A DNA stretch of 64,000 nt from Pseudomonas piscis (GTDB taxonomy: Bacteria > Pseudomonadota > Gammaproteobacteria > Pseudomonadales > Pseudomonadaceae), in the NCBI RefSeq assembly GCF_009380155.1, contig NZ_WHUV01000003.1:992001-1056000 (forward strand). The letters are read 5' to 3'. Of this stretch, positions 18,206-26,776 are shown one piece after another. The position numbers and the translations under genes are program-made. The notes below the pieces were generated by a model. The model saw only the letters and a program-made list of their open reading frames with translations. It did not search any database and had not been told where the DNA came from. Position 1 is the stretch's first letter. Every line of letters begins with the position of its first letter.

Positions 18206-19359
18206 TTCTTCTTCCCGGGCAGGATGCCCATGAGTTTGCAGATGATCCCCAGCATGATCTCGTCGGCACCGCCGCCGATGGACACCAGGCGCACATCGCG
18301 ATAGGCCCGGGCCACCGGGTTGTCCCACATGAAGCCCATGCCGCCCCAGTACTGCAGGCAGCTGTCGCTGACCTCGCGGCCCAGGCGCCCGGCCTTGAGC
18401 TTGGCCATGGAGGCCAGGCGGGTCACGTCCTGGCCACGCACGTACTGTTCGGTGGCCTGGTACACCAGGGCCCGCAGGCACTCGATCTCGGTGGACAGCT
18501 CGGCCAGGCGGAAGTGGATCACCTGGTTGTCGATCAGCGGATTGCCGAAGGTCTTGCGCTCCTTGCAGTACTCGATGGTGCTGTCGATGCAGTACTCCAG
18601 GCCCTTGATCATGTTCGCCGCGCCGAACAGCCGTTCTTCCTGGAATTGCAGCATCTGCATCATGAACCCGGCGCCTTCGTGGCCGATGCGGTTGCGCTGG
18701 GGCACCCGCACGTTGTCGAAGAACACCTGGGCCGTTTCCGAACTGCGCATGCCGAGCTTGTCCAGGTTCGGGCTGAGGCTGATGCCAGGGGTGTCCATCG
18801 GCACCATGATCAGCGACTTGTTGACGTGGGGCTTGTCGTCCGAGGTATTGGCCAGCAGGCAGATGAAGTCGGCGCTGGGGGAGTTGGTGATCCACATCTT
18901 GCTGCCGTTGATCACGTAGTCATCGCCGTCCTTGCGGGCGTGGGTCTTGAGCCCGGCTACGTCGGAGCCGGCACCGACCTCGGAAACGCCGATGCAGCCC
19001 ACCTGCTCGCCGCTGATGGCCGGGCGCAGGAACTGATCGCGCAGCTCATCGGAGCCGAAGCGCGCCAGGGCGGGAGTGCACATGTCGGTCTGCACGCCGA
19101 TGGACATGGGAATGCCGCCGCAGCGGATGGTGCCGAACTCTTCGGCGGCAACGACCGAGTAGCTGTAGTCCAGGCCCATGCCGCCGAACTTCTCCGGCTT
19201 GGAGATGCCCAGCAGGCCCAGCTCGCCGGCCTTGCGGAAAATCTCGTGGATGGGGAAGCGCCCGGCTTCTTCCCATTCATCGACATGGGGGTTGATCTCG
19301 CGCTCGACAAAATTGCGCACCGTGCGCCGCAGTTCTTCGTGTTCCTGGGTGAAGATCAT
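18202..19359 (-). CDS. atuD: AtuD, citronellyl-CoA dehydrogenase
   Basis: A 385-residue FAD acyl-CoA dehydrogenase. It shows the N-terminal helical domain, CIGVSEVGAGSDVAGLKT (FAD/substrate strand), KMWITNSPSAD, and C-terminal YWGGMGFMWDNPVARAYRDVR with IGGGADEIML. AtuD oxidises citronellyl-CoA to geranyl-CoA, the substrate for AtuCF. The start at 19359 (MIFTQEHEELR) is chosen over the upstream frame extension to 19413, which lacks family sequence. A 77-base gap separates it from atuC. Confidence 0.9.
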   Translation of the reverse strand: MIFTQEHEELRRTVRNFVEREINPHVDEWEEAGRFPIHEIFRKAGELGLLGISKPEKFGGMGLDYSYSVVAAEEFGTIRCGGIPMSIGVQTDMCTPALARFGSDELRDQFLRPAISGEQVGCIGVSEVGAGSDVAGLKTHARKDGDDYVINGSKMWITNSPSADFICLLANTSDDKPHVNKSLIMVPMDTPGISLSPNLDKLGMRSSETAQVFFDNVRVPQRNRIGHEGAGFMMQMLQFQEERLFGAANMIKGLEYCIDSTIEYCKERKTFGNPLIDNQVIHFRLAELSTEIECLRALVYQATEQYVRGQDVTRLASMAKLKAGRLGREVSDSCLQYWGGMGFMWDNPVARAYRDVRLVSIGGGADEIMLGIICKLMGILPGKKK

Positions 19360-19436
19360 TGTTGTTGTCCTTCTCAAGTTGAGTGACGCCGCCAGCGGAT
19401 CGTTGTGGCCCACTACCTGTGGGCCGTTCTGCGCGA

Positions 19437-21053
19437 TCAGAACCGCGCCACACCAAAGCTGTTGGGTTGCAGCGGGCGCACCTGGGCTTCATGGCAGATG
19501 TCCAGCAGCAGGCCCAGCAAGGTGCGCGTGTCACGCGGGTCGATCAGGCCGTCGTCCCACAGGTTGGCGCTGCCGTACAGTGCGGTGGACTGGCTGTCGA
19601 GCTTCTGCGCGGTGACCTGCTCCAGCATGTCGAGCATCTTCGGGTCGGACTCCTGGCCGTTCTTGGCGTGCTTGGCCTCGGTGACGATGCGCAGCACCTT
19701 GCCGGCCTGGGCGCCGCCCATCACCGCGGTACGGCTATTGGGCCAGGCGAAGATGAAACGCGGGTCCAGGCCGCGGCCGCACATCGCATAGTTGCCGGCA
19801 CCGTAGGAGCCGCCGACCACGATGGTCAGCTTCGGCACCCGGGCGTTGGCCACCGCCTGGATCAGCTTCGAACCGTGCTTGATCACCCCTTGCTGCTCGG
19901 ATTCGGTGCCGACCATGAAACCGGTGGTATTGTGGAAGAACAGCAGCGGGGTCTGGCTCTGGTCGCAAAGCTGGATGAACTGCGCGGCCTTGCTCGCGCC
20001 CTGGGGGGTGATCGGGCCGTTGTTGCCGATGAAACCGCAGGCCCGGCCCTGGATCTGCAGGTGGCCGCAGAGCGTCTGGGCATCGAACTCGCCCTTGAAT
20101 TCCAGGAACTGCGAACCGTCCGCCAGGCGTGCGACGATTTCCCGGGCGTCGTAGGGTTTCTTCGGGTCGTCGGGAACCAGCCCCAGCAGTTCCTCTATCG
20201 GATACAGCGGTTCGCTCCAGGTCCTGGGCGGCGGTGCCGGCAGTTGGGCATTCCAGGGCAACAGGCTGACGATCTCGCGAACGATGCGGATGCCGTCGGC
20301 ATCGTTTTCCGCCAGGTACTCGGCGGTACCGGCAACCTGGGCGTGCATTTCGGCGCCGCCGAGCTGTTCGTCGGTGGCCACCTCGCCGGTGGCGGCCTTG
20401 AGCAAGGGCGGCCCGGCGAGAAACAGCCTGGCCTTGCCGCGCACCACCACCACGTAGTCCGACAGCCCGGGCTGGTAGGCACCGCCGGCGGTGGCCGAGC
20501 CATGCACCACGGTGATTTGCGGCAGGCCCATGGCCGACATCCGCGCCTGGTTGGCGAAGCTGCGTGCGCCCTCGACGAAGATATCCGCCGCGTAGTTGAG
20601 GTTGGCGCCGCCGCTTTCGGCCAGGGTCACCACTGGCAGTTTGTTTTCCATGGCGATCTGTTGCAGGCGCAGGGACTTGTACAGGCCGCTGGGGGAAATG
20701 GTGCCGCCCTTGATCGCGCTGTTGTTGGCCGCCACCAGCACGCGCACCCCGCAGACGTAGCCGATGCCGGCGATCAGGCCGCCGCCGGCCTGGCTGCCGT
20801 CCTTGTCGTCGTGCAGCTTGTAGCCGGCCATGCCGGCCAGTTCGAGGAACGGCGCGCCCGGGTCCAGCAGCAGGTTGAGGCGTTCCCGGGGCAGCAACTG
20901 CCCGCGTTGTTCGAACTTGGCCTTGGCTTCCGCGGCCTTGTCCAACTGGTGTTGCTGGATGTCGCGCAGCTGTTGCAGGCCGGCCAGCATGGCCGTTTGG
21001 TTCTGGGCGAATTGCGCGCTGTGGGGGTCGAGTTGGGATTGGATCACCGGCAT
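19437..21053 (-). CDS. atuC: AtuC, geranyl-CoA carboxylase carboxyltransferase (beta) subunit
   Basis: A 538-residue biotin-dependent carboxyltransferase with N- and C-terminal crotonase-like halves: IAGIGYVCGVRVLVAANNS and SGGANLNYAADIF in the first, LLFFHNTTGFMVG and VVGGSYGAGNYAMCGRG in the second, and FAWPNSRTAVMGG. It pairs with AtuF. The closest relative by function is LiuB of leucine/isovalerate degradation; the neighbours decide for geranyl-CoA. It starts three bases after the atuB stop. Confidence 0.9.
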   Translation of the reverse strand: MPVIQSQLDPHSAQFAQNQTAMLAGLQQLRDIQQHQLDKAAEAKAKFEQRGQLLPRERLNLLLDPGAPFLELAGMAGYKLHDDKDGSQAGGGLIAGIGYVCGVRVLVAANNSAIKGGTISPSGLYKSLRLQQIAMENKLPVVTLAESGGANLNYAADIFVEGARSFANQARMSAMGLPQITVVHGSATAGGAYQPGLSDYVVVVRGKARLFLAGPPLLKAATGEVATDEQLGGAEMHAQVAGTAEYLAENDADGIRIVREIVSLLPWNAQLPAPPPRTWSEPLYPIEELLGLVPDDPKKPYDAREIVARLADGSQFLEFKGEFDAQTLCGHLQIQGRACGFIGNNGPITPQGASKAAQFIQLCDQSQTPLLFFHNTTGFMVGTESEQQGVIKHGSKLIQAVANARVPKLTIVVGGSYGAGNYAMCGRGLDPRFIFAWPNSRTAVMGGAQAGKVLRIVTEAKHAKNGQESDPKMLDMLEQVTAQKLDSQSTALYGSANLWDDGLIDPRDTRTLLGLLLDICHEAQVRPLQPNSFGVARF

Positions 21054-21056
21054 GGC

Positions 21057-21926
21057 TTATTCCCCGTCCTTGAGCACATCGGGCAGGTAGGCCCGATGAA
21101 AACCGTTGTACGAGTGGCTGTTGCGCGCCTTGCCCAGGGGCCAGGCGCGGCTGCCGAGGCTGGCGGCGCCGTCGATGCGCAAGGTACTGCCGCTGATGAA
21201 GGCCGCGCCGGGGCTAAGCAGGAACACGATGGCCGCGCTGACTTCCGATTCGCTGCCGATGCGCTTGAGCGGCACATGCTCGCGCAAGGTGGGGATCACC
21301 GCCTTGAAGGCGCCTTCGTAGGTGTCCATGCCGCTGGAGGCGATCCAGCCTGGGGCCACGGCGTTGACCCGGACCCCGGCATGGCCCCATTCGTAGGCGG
21401 CGGTCTTGGTGAAGTTGTCCATCCCCGAGCGCGCAGCGCCGGAATGGCCCATGCCGGGCATGCCGCCCCACATGTCGGCGAGCATGTTGACGATGCTGCC
21501 GCCGTGCTTGCTCATGGACTGGTTGAACACTTCCCGGGCCATGAGGAAACCACCCACCAGGTTGGTGCGCAGCACGGTCTCGAAGCCCTTCTGGTTGATC
21601 GAGGCCAGGGGCGCCGGGTACTGGCCGCCGGCGTTGTTCACCAGGCCATGGATCGGGCCAAAGCGCTCGATCAGCTCACCGACCAGGGCCTTGACTGCAT
21701 CCTCGTCGCGAATATCGCAGGCTTGCCAATCCACCAGCCCACCGTCCTCGGCGATCTCGCCGGCGACCTGCTGGAGTTTTTCCGCCTTGCGCCCCACCAG
21801 CAGCACCCGGGCGCCCAGGGCCGCCAGCTCATGGGCGGTGCAACGGCCGATGCCACTGCCGCCGCCAGTGACGAGGATGGTCTGGCCGGCAAACAATTGC
21901 GCTTTGAAGATCGAGTCGTACACCAC
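21057..21926 (-). CDS. atuB: AtuB, short-chain dehydrogenase of acyclic terpene use
   Basis: A 289-residue SDR. The NAD(P) loop is TGGGSGIGRCTA, the structural motif is NNAGGQYPAP and the catalytic pair is YEWGHAG (Tyr with a displaced Lys pattern) in the usual region. AtuB is thought to act in the oxidation of citronellol/citronellal or a later hydroxyacyl step; the exact reaction is unsettled. A GTG start at 21926, five bases after AAGGAG, with a second GTG directly behind it. Nine bases separate it from atuA. Confidence 0.85.
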   Translation of the reverse strand: MVYDSIFKAQLFAGQTILVTGGGSGIGRCTAHELAALGARVLLVGRKAEKLQQVAGEIAEDGGLVDWQACDIRDEDAVKALVGELIERFGPIHGLVNNAGGQYPAPLASINQKGFETVLRTNLVGGFLMAREVFNQSMSKHGGSIVNMLADMWGGMPGMGHSGAARSGMDNFTKTAAYEWGHAGVRVNAVAPGWIASSGMDTYEGAFKAVIPTLREHVPLKRIGSESEVSAAIVFLLSPGAAFISGSTLRIDGAASLGSRAWPLGKARNSHSYNGFHRAYLPDVLKDGE

Positions 21927-21935
21927 GGCAGCTCC

Positions 21936-23726
21936 TTAATTGACGGCGTCGGCGATGCGCTGGGGCACCGGGATCTGGATTTCCAGCAGTTGCTGGGCGA
22001 AGGCCTTGCCCTGGGGGTCGATGCGCAAGCTGGCGACGCCACCGCCGCCCAGGGCGTTTTCCAGGAGGAAGTTGAGGCTGTGGGTGCCCGGCAGGTACCA
22101 GCGCTGGACCCGGCCATGGACCGGGTCCAGCACATGGCTCATCCAGTCCACCAGGACTTCCGGGGCCAGGGCCTCGGCGATCCACGGCAGGTAGTCGGGG
22201 TGGCGGGCCATGACCCCGATGTTGCTGTGGTTGCCCTTGTCGCCGGAGCGGGCCACCGCCAGCTTGACCAGGGGCACGCTGGCATCGGCCTGGCCCTGGG
22301 GCTTGGGCAGCGGGTGGGGAACGGGCAGGGCGCCTGGGTCCAGCGGGTCGGGCTCAGGCAGGGAGCAGGCATGGCGCTGGTCGGCGAAGTCGATTTCCAG
22401 GCGGCAGCGGTCCTTGTCCAGCAAGAATGAGAACAGGCGGATCACCGGGTACACCGTCGGCCGTCCGCCGACGATGCCGGTCAGTCCCGGGGCCATGCCG
22501 GTGGCGGCCTGGGCGATCTCCCGGGAGAACAGCACCAGGGCCGCCTTGTTCGGATGGCGCACGGCCAGCTTGATCACTACTTCGCGGCTGTCCTGGCGCT
22601 GGCCGTGGGGGCCGTAGGTGGCCTCGCTGCCCAGCAGTTCGATGTTCACTTCGCTGTAGGGGCCCCAGCCACGCTGGCTGAACATCTCGCTGGTCTTGTC
22701 GATGATCGCCTGGCTGACCCGACGGGCCTTGGCCACCGCGTCGATGCCGGCCAGCAGGCAACTGGCGGTGCAGCGGAAGCCGTCCGGGTAGGTGGCGCTG
22801 ACCTTGTATTGATGGCTGGGAGGCATGCCCCGGGCGCCCTGGACGCTGACTTCGTCGGGGGCCTTTTGCTGCAGTTGAACCTGGGAAAAATCGCAGGTCA
22901 CGTCCGGCAGCAGGTAGGCCTGGGGGTTGCCGATCTCATACAGCAGTTGCTCGCCCACCGTCAGCGGGCTGACCAGGCCGCCGGTCCCCGGTGCCTTGCT
23001 CACCACGAAACGGCCGTCGGCCTGGACCTCCACCACGGGGAAACCTATGTGCTCGTAGTCCGGCACGTCGCGCCAGTCGGTGAAGTTGCCACCGGTGCAC
23101 TGCGCGCCGCACTCGATGATGTGCCCGGCCAGGGCGGCCTGGGCCAGGCGGTCGTAGTCATGCCAGGACCAGGCGAACTCATGCACCAGGGCGGCGCTGA
23201 CCACGGCGCTGTCGACCCCGCGCCCGGTGATGACGATGTCCGCTCCCAGTTCCAGGGCGGCGACTATTCCCGGGGCGCCGAGGTAGGCGTTGGTGGATAC
23301 GCACATGGGCGGCAGTGGGGCGCCGGTGAACATTTCCACGATTGCGGCGCTGGCCAGCTCTTTGGACTGTGGTTGCAGATCGTCGCCCAGCAGCACGGCG
23401 ACCTTCAGCGGCACCCCGGCCTTGGCGCAGGCGGCGCGCAGGGCGTCGGCACAAGCCTGGGGGTTGACCCCGCCGGCATTGCTGATGACGCGGATGTTCT
23501 GGGCGTGGATCGAGCCCAGCAGCGGAGTGAGCACTTCGAGGAAGTCCGTGGCGTAGCCCGCCGCCGGGTCCTTCATGCGGGCCCCGGCCATGATCGACAG
23601 GGTGATCTCGGCCAGGTAGTCGAATACCAGGTAGTCCAGGCTGGCGCCTTGCACCAGTTGCGCGGCGGCGCTGCTGGTGTCGCCCCAGAAGGCGCTGGCA
23701 CAGCCGATTCGTACGGTCTTGGTCAT
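21936..23726 (-). CDS. atuA: AtuA, acyclic terpene utilisation protein (DUF1446)
   Basis: A 596-residue protein of the AtuA family, first gene of the operon. Family hallmarks are IGCASAFWGDTSSAA at the N-terminus, RVISNAGGVNPQACADAL, ADIVITGRGVDSA and a C-terminal AtuA-like domain with VARSGDKGNHSNIGV. It is required for growth on citronellol/geraniol in P. aeruginosa, but its biochemical role is not defined; a 3-hydroxy-3-isohexenylglutaryl-CoA lyase role has been suggested. It is controlled from the atuR-atuA divergent region. Confidence 0.9.
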   Translation of the reverse strand: MTKTVRIGCASAFWGDTSSAAAQLVQGASLDYLVFDYLAEITLSIMAGARMKDPAAGYATDFLEVLTPLLGSIHAQNIRVISNAGGVNPQACADALRAACAKAGVPLKVAVLLGDDLQPQSKELASAAIVEMFTGAPLPPMCVSTNAYLGAPGIVAALELGADIVITGRGVDSAVVSAALVHEFAWSWHDYDRLAQAALAGHIIECGAQCTGGNFTDWRDVPDYEHIGFPVVEVQADGRFVVSKAPGTGGLVSPLTVGEQLLYEIGNPQAYLLPDVTCDFSQVQLQQKAPDEVSVQGARGMPPSHQYKVSATYPDGFRCTASCLLAGIDAVAKARRVSQAIIDKTSEMFSQRGWGPYSEVNIELLGSEATYGPHGQRQDSREVVIKLAVRHPNKAALVLFSREIAQAATGMAPGLTGIVGGRPTVYPVIRLFSFLLDKDRCRLEIDFADQRHACSLPEPDPLDPGALPVPHPLPKPQGQADASVPLVKLAVARSGDKGNHSNIGVMARHPDYLPWIAEALAPEVLVDWMSHVLDPVHGRVQRWYLPGTHSLNFLLENALGGGGVASLRIDPQGKAFAQQLLEIQIPVPQRIADAVN

Positions 23727-23762
23727 GGCGGGGCTCTCGAGGAAAGAACTGCACGGAGGCTA

Positions 23763-23778
23763 CCAAGCAAGCGCTTGG
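23763..23778. promoter_or_regulatory. AtuR operator 1
   Basis: CCAAGCAAGCGCTTGG, a 16-base dyad with an AAGCGCTT core. It is the reverse complement of the second site at 23808-23823. It lies 37 bases upstream of the atuA start codon, where a bound TetR repressor would block transcription. Confidence 0.85.
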
Positions 23779-23807
23779 TTTGTAAATGCCCTGGGCTATT
23801 CTTCTAC

Positions 23808-23823
23808 CCAAGCGCTTGCTTGG
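23808..23823. promoter_or_regulatory. AtuR operator 2
   Basis: CCAAGCGCTTGCTTGG, identical to operator 1 read on the other strand. The centres of the two AAGCGCTT cores are 41 bases apart, close to four helical turns. In P. aeruginosa AtuR binds two inverted-repeat sites in the corresponding region, so the arrangement agrees with published control. Confidence 0.85.
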
Positions 23824-23913
23824 GGGCGGTAGGGGGCTTAAATTGCGCGCCGTGCCCGGTTTTAACGGGCCCGGCCCCAGGGCTATCGATGAAGTGAAGG
23901 TAGGAGAACACCG

Positions 23914-24537
23914 GTGGACGAGCAAAAAGCCTTGCAGGTGGTGCGCGAGCTGATCACCAGCGGGCAAGTGACCGATCCCGAGAGCGCCCGGGGCAAGCTG
24001 TTGCGCACGGCTGCGCATCTGTTTCGCAACAAGGGCTATGAACGCACCACCGTGCGTGACCTGGCCGGCGCGGTGGGGATCCAGTCCGGCAGCATCTTCC
24101 ACCACTTCAAGAGCAAGGACGACATCCTGCGGGCGGTGATGCAGGAGACCATCCACTACAACACCGCGTTGATGCGCGCCGAGCTGGCCGAGGCCGGCAG
24201 CGTGCGTGAGCGGGTGCTGGCGCTGATCCGCTGCGAGCTGCAGTCGATCATGGGCGGTAGCGGCGAAGCCATGGCGGTGCTGGTCTACGAATGGCGCTCG
24301 CTATCGGCCGAGGGCCAGGCGGCGGTCCTGGCCCTGCGCGATATCTACGAGCAGATCTGGCTGCAAGTGCTGGGCGAGGCCAAGGAAGCCGGTTTCATCA
24401 GGGGCGATGTGTTCATCACCCGGCGCTTTCTCACCGGTGCCCTGTCCTGGACCACCACCTGGTTTCGCGCCGAGGGCAGCATGACCCTGGAACAGTTAGC
24501 GCAAGAGGCCTTGCTGCTGGTACTGAAGGATCACTGA
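23914..24537 (+). CDS. atuR: AtuR, TetR-family repressor of the atu operon
   Basis: A 207-residue regulator with an N-terminal TetR helix-turn-helix (RTAAHLFRNKGYERTTVRDLAGAVGIQSGSIFHHFKSKDD, around residues 30-65) and a variable ligand-binding C-terminal part. The start is GTG at 23914, seven bases after AGGAG. Divergent from atuA with two shared operators between them. The inducer is probably a pathway CoA ester. Confidence 0.9.
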   Translation: MDEQKALQVVRELITSGQVTDPESARGKLLRTAAHLFRNKGYERTTVRDLAGAVGIQSGSIFHHFKSKDDILRAVMQETIHYNTALMRAELAEAGSVRERVLALIRCELQSIMGGSGEAMAVLVYEWRSLSAEGQAAVLALRDIYEQIWLQVLGEAKEAGFIRGDVFITRRFLTGALSWTTTWFRAEGSMTLEQLAQEALLLVLKDH

Positions 24538-24633
24538 AACGCCGATTAATTATCGCTTGCCAGATTGTCGAAGCGTCCGAAAACGCCTAGCTTTACGGCA
24601 TTCCCATTCTCTTGCCCGAGGTGTGTTGCCTTG

Positions 24634-25428
24634 ATGTCCCTGCCTTTGCGGCCAGCCTTGCGAATGCTTTTGCTGGCTCTGGCAACACTTTGGGTCGCTC
24701 CGGCCTCCTCGGCGCAACTGGTGCGGGTCGCGGCGGCCCATTTCCCTCCTTACACCGTACGCCCTGAAACCGGGGCCGACACTGGCCTGCTGCCGCAACT
24801 GGTGGAGGCGCTGAACCAGTCCCAGAGCGATTACCAGTTCGTCCTGGTGCCCACTTCGATTCCCCGGCGCTTTCGCGATTTCGAACAGGGGCGGGTGGAC
24901 ATGGCGATCTTCGAGAACCCCGCCTGGGGCTGGCAGGATATCGAACACACCAGCGTCGACATGGGGCTCGAGGATGCGGAGATCTTCGTCGCCCAGCGCC
25001 AGCCCGGGCGCGGCCAGGAATACTTCGCCGACCTTGCGGGCAAGCGCCTGGCCCTGTTCAGCGGTTATCACTACGCCTTCGCCCAGTTCAATGCCGATAC
25101 CCGCTACCTGGCCGATACCTTCAACGCCACGCTGACCTATTCCCATGACAGCAATTTGCTGATGGTCTTGCGCGGCAGGGCGGATATCGCCTTGGTGACG
25201 CGTTCCTACCTCAGCGACTTCCTGGCCCGCAACGTCGACAGTACCGATCGCCTGCTGGTTTCCGAGCGCATCGACCAGGTCTACCACCACTACAGCCTGA
25301 TCCGGCCGAAGGCGCCCATCAGCGCCCGGGATTTCGCCGGGTTGTTGCAAAGGTTGCGGGACAACGGCCAGATGCTGAAGATCTTCGAGCCTTATCGCAT
25401 CGTGGTCACGCCCGTTCCCCACGCTTGA
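24634..25428 (+). CDS. Periplasmic family-3 solute-binding protein, orphan
   Basis: A 264-residue protein with a signal peptide (leucine-rich core ending APASSAQ) and the bilobed fold of amino-acid-type binding proteins: VAAAHFPPYTVRPETGADTGLLPQLVEAL at the start, DMAIFENP and RADIALVTRSYLSDFL later. No permease or ATPase gene is nearby, so it may be an orphan sensor or share another transporter. ATG at 24634 is chosen because the signal peptide starts there; the frame is open to 24565. Ligand unknown. Confidence 0.75.
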   Translation: MSLPLRPALRMLLLALATLWVAPASSAQLVRVAAAHFPPYTVRPETGADTGLLPQLVEALNQSQSDYQFVLVPTSIPRRFRDFEQGRVDMAIFENPAWGWQDIEHTSVDMGLEDAEIFVAQRQPGRGQEYFADLAGKRLALFSGYHYAFAQFNADTRYLADTFNATLTYSHDSNLLMVLRGRADIALVTRSYLSDFLARNVDSTDRLLVSERIDQVYHHYSLIRPKAPISARDFAGLLQRLRDNGQMLKIFEPYRIVVTPVPHA

Positions 25429-25457
25429 GCCCGTTTCCGGCCCGGTTCACGGCGGGC

Positions 25458-25481
25458 TAAATTTTTCCTGGCGGCCCACGT
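25458..25481 (+). promoter_or_regulatory. PvdS-dependent (iron-starvation) promoter
   Basis: TAAAT (25458-25462), 16 bases, CGT (25479-25481): an exact match to the PvdS promoter pattern TAAAT-N16/17-CGT. It lies 36 bases before the ATG at 25518 and puts that small gene in the pyoverdine regulon. Confidence 0.8.
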
Positions 25482-25517
25482 CACTTGCTTGAATGCCCAT
25501 TCGACGGTGACCTTGCC

Positions 25518-25877
25518 ATGGCCCTTGTGAATCCGCTGAGCGTTGAATCCCCAGGCACTGGCGCCATGCTGGGCATCGACGAGATTGCCGCACGGCGGAT
25601 GCTGTTCCAGGCATTGCATGTCGAGGGACAAGAGTCCGGGGCCGTGGATGCGCAGGCCATGGAGGCGGCCCGCCAGGACCGCCTGGCGTTCTGGCTGTCG
25701 GCCCAGGTGCATGCCTTGTACCTGGACCCACCGGGTTGCGAGCGCCCCCCGGTTCCCAACCACGAGCCAGCGTGTGCCGGGCATGACCGTTGTCGGTATT
25801 GCCAGCAGGAATTCGATCTGTTGCACAAGCGTGCGGCGTTGCTGGTCCTGGGCCGGAGCGGCCTGCTCGAGAGCTGA
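25518..25877 (+). CDS. Small PvdS-regulated protein next to pvdS (pvdY position)
   Basis: A 119-residue soluble protein with no signal peptide. It is mainly helical, with a cysteine group in its second half (PPGCERP, ACAGHDRCRYCQQEF) that could bind metal or form disulfides. A perfect PvdS-type promoter precedes it, and it converges with pvdS 49 bases away. In related pseudomonads a small gene at this place has been called pvdY, but I do not recognise the sequence well enough to use the name. ATG 25518 has GGTGA eight bases upstream. Biochemical function unknown. Confidence 0.7.
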   Translation: MALVNPLSVESPGTGAMLGIDEIAARRMLFQALHVEGQESGAVDAQAMEAARQDRLAFWLSAQVHALYLDPPGCERPPVPNHEPACAGHDRCRYCQQEFDLLHKRAALLVLGRSGLLES

Positions 25878-25926
25878 GCCCGAGCGGTTCTGGTGCTGGG
25901 CGCCACGGCCCGGCACCGGTCGCGGG

Positions 25927-26475
25927 TCAGCGACGGGCGAAGGTGTCGGGGCGGTTGCCCGAGACTTTGCGGCAATGCACCAGGGCATCGCGAATCATGA
26001 AGTTCACCAGGGTCGGCGAAACGCCCAGTTCCTTGGCGATATCTTTCTGTGGGACACCATGCAAGCGATACATCTCGAAGGCATAGCGAGTGCGCGAGGG
26101 CAGCTCGGTCAATGCTTCGGCAATGTTTTCCAAGGTGGAGAAGTTCATGTGGGAAGTTTCAGGTGAGGCGCCATGGACGACGACGTTCAAGCCTTCCTCT
26201 TCGGTGCCCGAGTACTTCTGCTCCAGCGCCTGCTTGCGATAGTGATCGATGGCTAGGTTGCGCACGATCTGGAACAGATAGCTGAGCTGGGCCTTGAACG
26301 ATGAGGTGATCTGCGGTGCCGATTGCAGCCGGAAGAAAGCGTCCTGGACGACGTCCTCGGCCCTGGACCGGCAGCCGGTGATGCGTGCTGCAATCTTGAC
26401 CAGGATCAGGCGGTTATCGACAAAAGCCTGGAGTAACGGTGAATCGCACCTGCTTGTGGATACTTGTTCCGTCAT
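25927..26475 (-). CDS. pvdS: PvdS, iron-starvation ECF sigma factor
   Basis: A 182-residue ECF sigma factor directing transcription of pyoverdine genes. Region 2 reads AEDVVQDAFFRLQSAP...YLFQIVRNLAIDHYR, and region 4 reads ALTELPSRTRYAFEMYRLHG...VPQKDIAKELGVSPTLVN. Most of the protein is nearly identical to P. aeruginosa PvdS as I recall it; the C-terminus is a few residues shorter. ATG at 26475 matches the PvdS start; the frame extends only three codons further. A Fur box lies 86 bases upstream. Confidence 0.97.
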   Translation of the reverse strand: MTEQVSTSRCDSPLLQAFVDNRLILVKIAARITGCRSRAEDVVQDAFFRLQSAPQITSSFKAQLSYLFQIVRNLAIDHYRKQALEQKYSGTEEEGLNVVVHGASPETSHMNFSTLENIAEALTELPSRTRYAFEMYRLHGVPQKDIAKELGVSPTLVNFMIRDALVHCRKVSGNRPDTFARR

Positions 26476-26560
26476 GGAAATCACCTTGTTGCAAAGAGGG
26501 TAGTGGGACTACTGCGGGGTCAGATTCGTCCTACACATCGAGCGACAAATTAGGCTGAAT

Positions 26561-26579
26561 GATAATGATTGTCAATTGA
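26561..26579 (-). promoter_or_regulatory. Fur box of pvdS
   Basis: GATAATGATTGTCAATTGA matches the 19-base Fur consensus at 13 positions, with the left half perfect. It lies upstream of pvdS, whose repression by Fur is well established. It could also reach the divergent pvdL promoter. Confidence 0.75.
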
Positions 26580-26752
26580 GAAAAAGAACTAATGCTCTCC
26601 TGATTTACAGATTGCGAACGGGCGCGCATTAGCGGTCCTGAGCAGGGCTTGCCAGGCAGCATGCCGCAGGGTCTGTTCCCGTTTGGTGACAGTACGCGAC
26701 GAAGCTGTGCAAGCCCCGGGGCAGACGCCCGCCGGCAAACGGCGCCAGCAGC

Positions 26753-26776
26753 TAATTATTTTCAGGCGTCATCCGT
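26753..26776 (+). promoter_or_regulatory. Candidate PvdS promoter of pvdL
   Basis: TAATT (26753-26757), 16 bases, CGT (26774-26776). It differs from the PvdS pattern at one base. The same TAATT-N16-CGT variant occurs before mbtH. It would give a leader of roughly 150 bases to pvdL. The rest of the 26476-26931 gap shows no other gene. Confidence 0.5.

Noticed and set aside
19383..22430. Plus-strand open frame of 1015 codons over atuABC
   Set aside because: Antisense shadow of three well-supported genes; His/Gln/Gly-rich composition without motifs.
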